Source: Phycisphaerales bacterium (GTDB taxonomy: Bacteria > Planctomycetota > Phycisphaerae > Sedimentisphaerales > Anaerobacaceae). Taken from it: a DNA stretch of 37,297 nt. Positions 33,577 to 37,297 of the stretch are shown in pieces. The position numbers and the translations under genes are program-made. Numbering within the stretch: position 1 is the stretch's first letter; each line of letters opens with the position of its first letter. The stretch is from contig CP070675.1 in the NCBI GenBank assembly GCA_020352215.1, positions 4,434,918 through 4,472,214 on the forward strand, read 5' to 3'. The notes beneath the pieces are model-generated. The model was not told the origin of the DNA. It saw only the letters and a program-made list of their open reading frames with translations, and did no database searches.

Positions 33577-33606
33577 AATGTACTATACAGCCATGGTGGC
33601 TGTCAA
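33577..33606 (-). promoter_or_regulatory. candidate recR promoter with internal palindrome
   Basis: Minus strand TTGACA (33606-33601), 18-nt spacer, TACATT (33582-33577). Inside the spacer lies CAGCCA-TGG-TGGCTG (33588-33602), a perfect inverted repeat that could be an operator. The -10 match is only moderate. Confidence 0.4.
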
Positions 33607-33791
33607 CGCTGCAGTAAGTACGGCATACCCCGTGGCAATCTCGGCCGACATAGACATCGATTTGCCTTGACTGATGTTGACCCTTGCCCTAAATTCACAC
33701 TGCAATGCGGCATCCGGTCGGTCGCCAGTGTTGCAAGTGACAGTCGCGCCGGTCAGAATCGCAATGGAGTGGGTAAGGCAAAGGATGGCTC

Positions 33792-35429
33792 ATGGAAGCC
33801 TCTCATCTATCCCAAGCCAATCATGACGGTCCAAGCATTTGCTGCGCCAGATTCGAGAAGCCCCTTCTTGCGCTTGGGATCGGAGCCTTCCTGCTGCTCG
33901 TGTACCTGCAATGGCCCCTTACATGGGATGACAGTGGCATCTTACTTGCGTTTTCCAGAAATCTTGCAAAATACGGCGACCTTGTTCCGGCTCAATACTC
34001 CGACAGAGTAGAAGGATACTCTTCGTTTCTCTGGATGATACTGAATTACTGCTTTTTCACTCTGGGCTGCAGCGCCGAGCAAGTCCTCCGGATAGCCAAG
34101 GCGACCACAACGTCACTCGCAGTGGTAAATATCCTGCTCTTCGTTGCGATCCTGCGCTCGGAGTTGCGAGACGCCAGGCATCGCCTTCTCGCCGCAGCCC
34201 TATTTGCCGCGTCAATGCCGACAATTGTCTCGGCCGTCGACGGCATGGAGACCGCACTCTATTGCACCCTCGTAATGTTGGCCTACGTCTCATACCGCAA
34301 GCGTCAAGAACACCGGGCAGGCTATTGGGCCTTCCTTATTGCCTCCACGCTCGTCATCCTGGTGCGACACGAGGGGCCGCTGTTTCTTCTGCCGTTTCTG
34401 ATCTTCGAGGCATACCATCTCCGGTGGCGAATCTTCGCCAGGCCGCACTGCTATGTCTGGGCGGCAGTGTTCCTGGCATATCACACCTGGCATTACGCAT
34501 ACTTCGGCCGGCTGCTCACGAACCCCATAGTGGCAAAGCTCAACCCCATCTATAGGCATCCTTCGGACCCCGTTTCGCTGCTCTGGCTCTACCAGAAACC
34601 CCTCGCGGAATTGGGCTTTCGATACATCGGGCTCATTGTGCCGGCCTTCGCGGGATACATGCTCTCGCGACGCTCTCCGGCTGCGGGCGCCAAGTCGCGC
34701 GGCCCAAGTCTGGCCGCGTGTTTTGCCATGATCATGCTGCTGGTCTATCTGCTCGTGGCGGACACGGCCGGCGCGGCCCACAGACTCGCTTACCCAGCTC
34801 TGCCTCTGGCACTGCTTGTCGTTTTCCGATTTCTCGATCGTCGCAGCGGCGGAACTCGCCCGCGGCTTTACTTCGCATCGCTCCTGCTTTGCCTTATTCT
34901 TTTCGCCGCCGAAACACTGGGACCGTACGCGTGGCGGCTGGGGATGGTAGGCGTCGAGCTTCGGCACGTCGAAAAAGCAGGCAAATCCGTCGCGAAGCTC
35001 CAGCAGTTGCTCGATTTGGACCGACTGACTTATGCGGGGCCGGACATGGGAGGAGTACTCCTTTTCCACGGCGACAACAAGAGAGTGCTGGATCTGGCCC
35101 TCCTGTGCGATCCGTACCTCGCCAAACACGGCTATTCGGCCGTCGGCGACTACCTCTTGAAACGTGAACGGCCTCATATCATAGAAACACATGGCGTCTG
35201 GGCACACCATACCGGGCTCTTTGACAACGATCAGTTCTACGCCTCGTACACCCCCGTTGTGATGAAGGGCGGCGAGTATACGGAATATGCCCTGTTCCTT
35301 CGCAACGATCAGTTAGACAAACTCAAAGCGACACAGAAGCTCAAATTCATACCGCTGCAATACCCCGAGAAGCTCAAGTATCACGCAACCTGTTACCGCT
35401 ACGGCGGGTTCTACGAACTCGCGCCCTGA
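33792..35429 (+). CDS. polytopic glycosyltransferase-like membrane protein (AftB/GT-C type)
   Basis: 545 residues with about ten membrane helices, then a soluble C-terminal part (from about 400). After the first helix comes TWDDSGILLAFSRNL (acidic pair D46/D47) and RVEGYSSFLWMIL, the arrangement seen in GT-C enzymes related to arabinofuranosyltransferase AftB, which use polyprenyl-phosphate sugars; VDGMETALY matches the second family landmark. It probably adds a sugar to an envelope glycan or protein outside the membrane; donor and acceptor are unknown. AAAGG lies 8 nt before the ATG. It is divergent from recR and stands alone. Confidence 0.85.
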   Translation: MEASHLSQANHDGPSICCARFEKPLLALGIGAFLLLVYLQWPLTWDDSGILLAFSRNLAKYGDLVPAQYSDRVEGYSSFLWMILNYCFFTLGCSAEQVLRIAKATTTSLAVVNILLFVAILRSELRDARHRLLAAALFAASMPTIVSAVDGMETALYCTLVMLAYVSYRKRQEHRAGYWAFLIASTLVILVRHEGPLFLLPFLIFEAYHLRWRIFARPHCYVWAAVFLAYHTWHYAYFGRLLTNPIVAKLNPIYRHPSDPVSLLWLYQKPLAELGFRYIGLIVPAFAGYMLSRRSPAAGAKSRGPSLAACFAMIMLLVYLLVADTAGAAHRLAYPALPLALLVVFRFLDRRSGGTRPRLYFASLLLCLILFAAETLGPYAWRLGMVGVELRHVEKAGKSVAKLQQLLDLDRLTYAGPDMGGVLLFHGDNKRVLDLALLCDPYLAKHGYSAVGDYLLKRERPHIIETHGVWAHHTGLFDNDQFYASYTPVVMKGGEYTEYALFLRNDQLDKLKATQKLKFIPLQYPEKLKYHATCYRYGGFYELAP

Positions 35430-35520
35430 CCCTTCAGTTCTCTCATCATTCTGATAACTGTCTTTCTACAAAGAAGTCGGGCTTCATCTGCCCCCTTTCG
35501 GAAATTGGGCTTGTTTGGCT

Positions 35521-35915
35521 TTGAATTGGCTTTGTTTTTTCGGCCCGCCAGGGCCGGTCTATTTACATAATCCTTTCCTCAAAAAAGGTTTGCGCTCTTT
35601 TGAGCATCCGGCAAATTGGCTTTGTTTTGCAGCAATACCCCTGGAATTGCGCGCTGGCGCACGCCCGAGTCGCGTATCTTGCAGCTTCTGTCTCCTGGCT
35701 TCCGTCTTCTGGCTCCTGATGTTGAATTGGCTTTGTTTCTTCCGCCCCGCTGACGCGGAATATCACGATAACTCCTTATAAAACAAGCGCTTACGCCCAT
35801 TTCGGCATTCGGAAATTGGCTTTGTTTTTTCAAAAGGCCCCGGAAATTGCGCGTCGATCCGGCCCGTGTCTCGTATCCTCGATTTGCTGCCTCTGTCTCC
35901 TGTCTGCCGCGTTTT
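35521..35915. repeat. two-unit ~200-bp tandem repeat with AATTGGCTTTGTTT motifs
   Basis: AATTGGCTTTGTTT occurs at 35524, 35614, 35725 and 35814, so spacings alternate about 90 and 111 bp and the whole pattern repeats every 200-201 bp; a decayed copy lies near 35503. Further paired pieces are GGAATTGCGCG/GGAAATTGCGCG after the second motif of each unit, and CGTATC followed by CTGTCTCCTG. On the minus strand the motif reads AAACAAAGCCAATT, which can be read KTKPI, NKAN or KQSQ depending on frame. I recall such intergenic repeats as widespread in Phycisphaerae-type genomes. They do not look like genes, CRISPR repeats or insertion sequence ends. Confidence 0.75.
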
Positions 35916-36003
35916 CACTATCAACCATCTCCTATTAGTTAAACAAATACTATACACGACCGTGGGTTGGAAGTAAAGCAGATTCTCAGAAAAATCAGAA
36001 AAA

Positions 36004-36032
36004 GGGCTGGCAGCTCCGCAGTCTGCCAGCCC
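36004..36032 (-). terminator. intrinsic terminator of the PD40/dockerin-like gene
   Basis: A perfect 10-bp stem, GGGCTGGCAG and CTGCCAGCCC, with a 9-nt loop. On the minus strand it is followed by TTTTTCTGATTTTTCTGAG. This is the best terminator in the window and lies 128 bp past the stop at 36160. Confidence 0.9.
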
Positions 36033-36039
36033 GATTGTG

Positions 36040-36163
36040 CCTTTGTGCTCAAATTGCAGGCGGGATCCGAGTGCCCGGCTCTTGAATCGGCTGCCCAGCC
36101 CGGAGTGAACAGAGCTAAGTCCACTATATCCACTTCACCGTCCAAGTCGAGAAAGTTGCCTAC
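36040..36163 (-). pseudogene. out-of-frame second dockerin-like repeat (relic or frameshift)
   Basis: Immediately past the PD40 gene's stop, in the frame one base back, the minus strand reads VGNFLDLDGEVDIVDLALF and then TPGWAADS, with the DxDxxVDxxDL pattern of a dockerin-like Ca-binding repeat and the usual downstream Trp. A one-base change near 36163 would append it to the annotated protein. However the in-frame ending ACVPK is, as I recall, a common natural end for these proteins, so this may instead be a leftover of another gene. Confidence 0.5.
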
Positions 36164-37224
36164 TTGGGCACGCAGGCCGCATCTTCCGGCGTTGTGTTGC
36201 AATCGATGAGCCAATTGGCCGCAAATGACGCAACGTCCAAAAAGTCAACTCGGCAATCGTCGTTAAGGTCCCCGGCAACATAGTATGGGCAGGGCACGAC
36301 CCAGGTGGCCTCGTATAAGTCCGAGTCGGATTCTGAGATACCGACAGCGAAGTAGAGCTTGGAGCCGTTGGCGGGCCAATCGCGCGAAATGCATGGCGCG
36401 AATTCTACAGCGGTTGGACCATTGACGGACGAGCCAAGCCCAAAATCATTGAGATTCACGGGTGTGCTGAAATGTTCGCAGCAAGAACTCCGTGTTGCCA
36501 CCCACAGTTCTTCATAGCCGGAGGGACCAGTATTTGGAAGCCGATGGGAATCTAAAAAAAGCGTCAAGCCGTCGGATGAGATGCTGGGATACTTGTCGTT
36601 AGCCGAAGAATTGACATTTGCAACCCTCCGCGCCGAGTCAAACGGTGCGCGTGTCAAACTCCGCGTTGCCACGTAGACATCGAAGCCGTCGGCCCCTTCA
36701 CCGCGACTGAGGTAGAGCGTCAACTCATCAGGCGAGACACTCGGGGTATACTCGTTGGCCGGACTATTTACACCCGAGCCGAGATTATGCACTTCCACAA
36801 ATGGAACAGATGTCGAAGCCCGCTCTGCAACGTATATGTCTCCTTGACCGTACCCTCCGCCTCGCCAGGACTGGAAGTAGAGACGCAGGCCGTCGGCTGA
36901 GATGTGCGGGCTGGCCTCCCAAGCCGGACTATTGATGGGCGGCCCAGGATTGATCGGTGCCCCCCAGGAGGCCCCCACCGCACGACGCGTCGACATCCAT
37001 ATATCCCAATCACCTTCTCCGCCGTCCCGACCGGAACAGAAGTAAATTGTCAGACCGTCTGCGGAGATGCTTGGACCGCGATCTTGATAAGGGCTGTCCA
37101 GACCCGGCACGGGCTTGACGTCGGTGAAGTACCCTTGCCGAAGGTCTGCCTGAACGACCCCGCTCAACAGTACGGCCAGGCCCACAGCGAAAATTGTTAT
37201 CCACTTGTTCTGATGTGCCTTCAT
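36160..37224 (-). CDS. exported PD40 beta-propeller protein with dockerin-like C-terminus
   Basis: 354 residues from the ATG at 37224, preceded by GGAGG at 9 nt; an ATG five codons earlier lacks a site. Signal peptide 1-26 (ends GVVQADL). The body is a set of five or more PD40 (WD40-like, TolB-type) blades, each with a core like PSISADGLTIYFCSGRDGG, PHISADGLRLYFQSWRGGG, PSVSPDELTLYLSRGEG, PSISSDGLTLFLDSHR and APCISRD...KLYFAV. The C-terminus is a dockerin-like Ca-binding repeat, VAGDLNDDCRVDFLDVASFA followed by ANWL. In Planctomycetota these domains are common on exported proteins; cohesin partners are not established. A perfect TATAAT on the minus strand at 37268-37263 could be the -10, but no good -35 is visible. 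Function unknown. Confidence 0.85.
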   Translation of the reverse strand: MKAHQNKWITIFAVGLAVLLSGVVQADLRQGYFTDVKPVPGLDSPYQDRGPSISADGLTIYFCSGRDGGEGDWDIWMSTRRAVGASWGAPINPGPPINSPAWEASPHISADGLRLYFQSWRGGGYGQGDIYVAERASTSVPFVEVHNLGSGVNSPANEYTPSVSPDELTLYLSRGEGADGFDVYVATRSLTRAPFDSARRVANVNSSANDKYPSISSDGLTLFLDSHRLPNTGPSGYEELWVATRSSCCEHFSTPVNLNDFGLGSSVNGPTAVEFAPCISRDWPANGSKLYFAVGISESDSDLYEATWVVPCPYYVAGDLNDDCRVDFLDVASFAANWLIDCNTTPEDAACVPK

Positions 37225-37297
37225 TATTGATACCTCCAAGATTGTATAGACTGGCGGTTTGCATTATATTGACGGGACCCTTGGCTCGGGCGTGCAA

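Larger units (their letters stand above)
35430..36159. other. intergenic region with repeat array and terminator
   Basis: About 730 bp. It holds the tandem repeat at 35521-35915, a possible dockerin-repeat relic at 36040-36163 and the terminator at 36004-36032. Several short minus-strand frames exist only because the repeats are open in more than one frame. Confidence 0.7.

Noticed and set aside
32503..34011. Long plus-strand open frame of 502 codons opposite recR and the sulfatase N-terminus
   Set aside because: It lies antisense to two clear genes with intact motifs, its translation has no recognisable domain, and it overlaps the start of the glycosyltransferase gene in another frame.
35521..35915. 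Repeat array considered as a CRISPR or as small protein genes
   Set aside because: Repeats are too diverged and unevenly spaced for CRISPR, no cas gene is near, and the short frames arise from the same repeat read in different frames.

Overview
The window looks like a chromosome segment of a Planctomycetota bacterium, most likely of the Phycisphaerae/Sedimentisphaerales type and probably from an anaerobic, metal-influenced habitat. The evidence is indirect: dockerin-like repeats of the kind DxNxDxxVDxxD...NW on two surface proteins, several Gfo/Idh/MocA oxidoreductases and a sulfatase with Tat signals, and an intergenic repeat array whose minus strand reads KTKPI, which I recall from such genomes. 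No rRNA, tRNA, CRISPR array, transposase or phage gene was seen.

Layout. (1) 1-6092, minus strand: a sugar-metabolism run with a Tat-tagged DegT-type aminotransferase-fold protein, an aldo/keto reductase, deoxyribose-phosphate aldolase, and two Gfo/Idh/MocA oxidoreductases, the last cut by the window edge. (2) 6601-10827, plus strand: the classic trio MoxR ATPase, DUF58 protein and TgpA-like transglutaminase, behind a good sigma-70 promoter. (3) 11080-13572, minus: a very long phosphohexomutase. (4) 13709-21560, minus: about 7.9 kb of closely packed genes starting with ArsR and its operator: ArsP-like permease, ACR3 arsenite carrier, a chimeric thioredoxin/permease-tail gene, an MtrA-like corrinoid protein, a CPKC mini-thioredoxin, a DGC-domain protein, a thioredoxin fused to Cys-rich NosL/MerB-like modules, a SurA-like/thioredoxin fusion, and a CcdA-type electron carrier. 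(5) 21795-24167, minus: a large exported protein with dockerin-like repeats and a His/Cys pair of caspase-fold (clan CD) type. (6) 24638-28028, plus: an M23 peptidase, then a DsbD_2-type membrane protein, a NapH/NosR-type polyferredoxin and a small anchored protein. (7) 28061-33507, minus: rpoN, a Tat Gfo/Idh/MocA protein, a Tat sulfatase and recR. (8) 33792-35429, plus: a polytopic glycosyltransferase. (9) 35521-35915: a two-unit, 200-bp tandem repeat. (10) 36160-37224, minus: a PD40 beta-propeller protein with a dockerin-like tail, a possible frameshifted second repeat, and a good intrinsic terminator.

The most unusual part is region 4. It looks like an arsenic or metal resistance operon into which a tetrahydromethanopterin-methyltransferase-type corrinoid protein and a cross-membrane thiol relay have been built. 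My reading, which is inference, is that cytoplasmic thiol proteins and a corrinoid protein process a metal(loid) or its methyl derivatives, ACR3 and the ArsP-like permease export products, and CcdA keeps the two extracytoplasmic thioredoxin fusions reduced. No ArsM, ArsC or MerA gene is present in the window.
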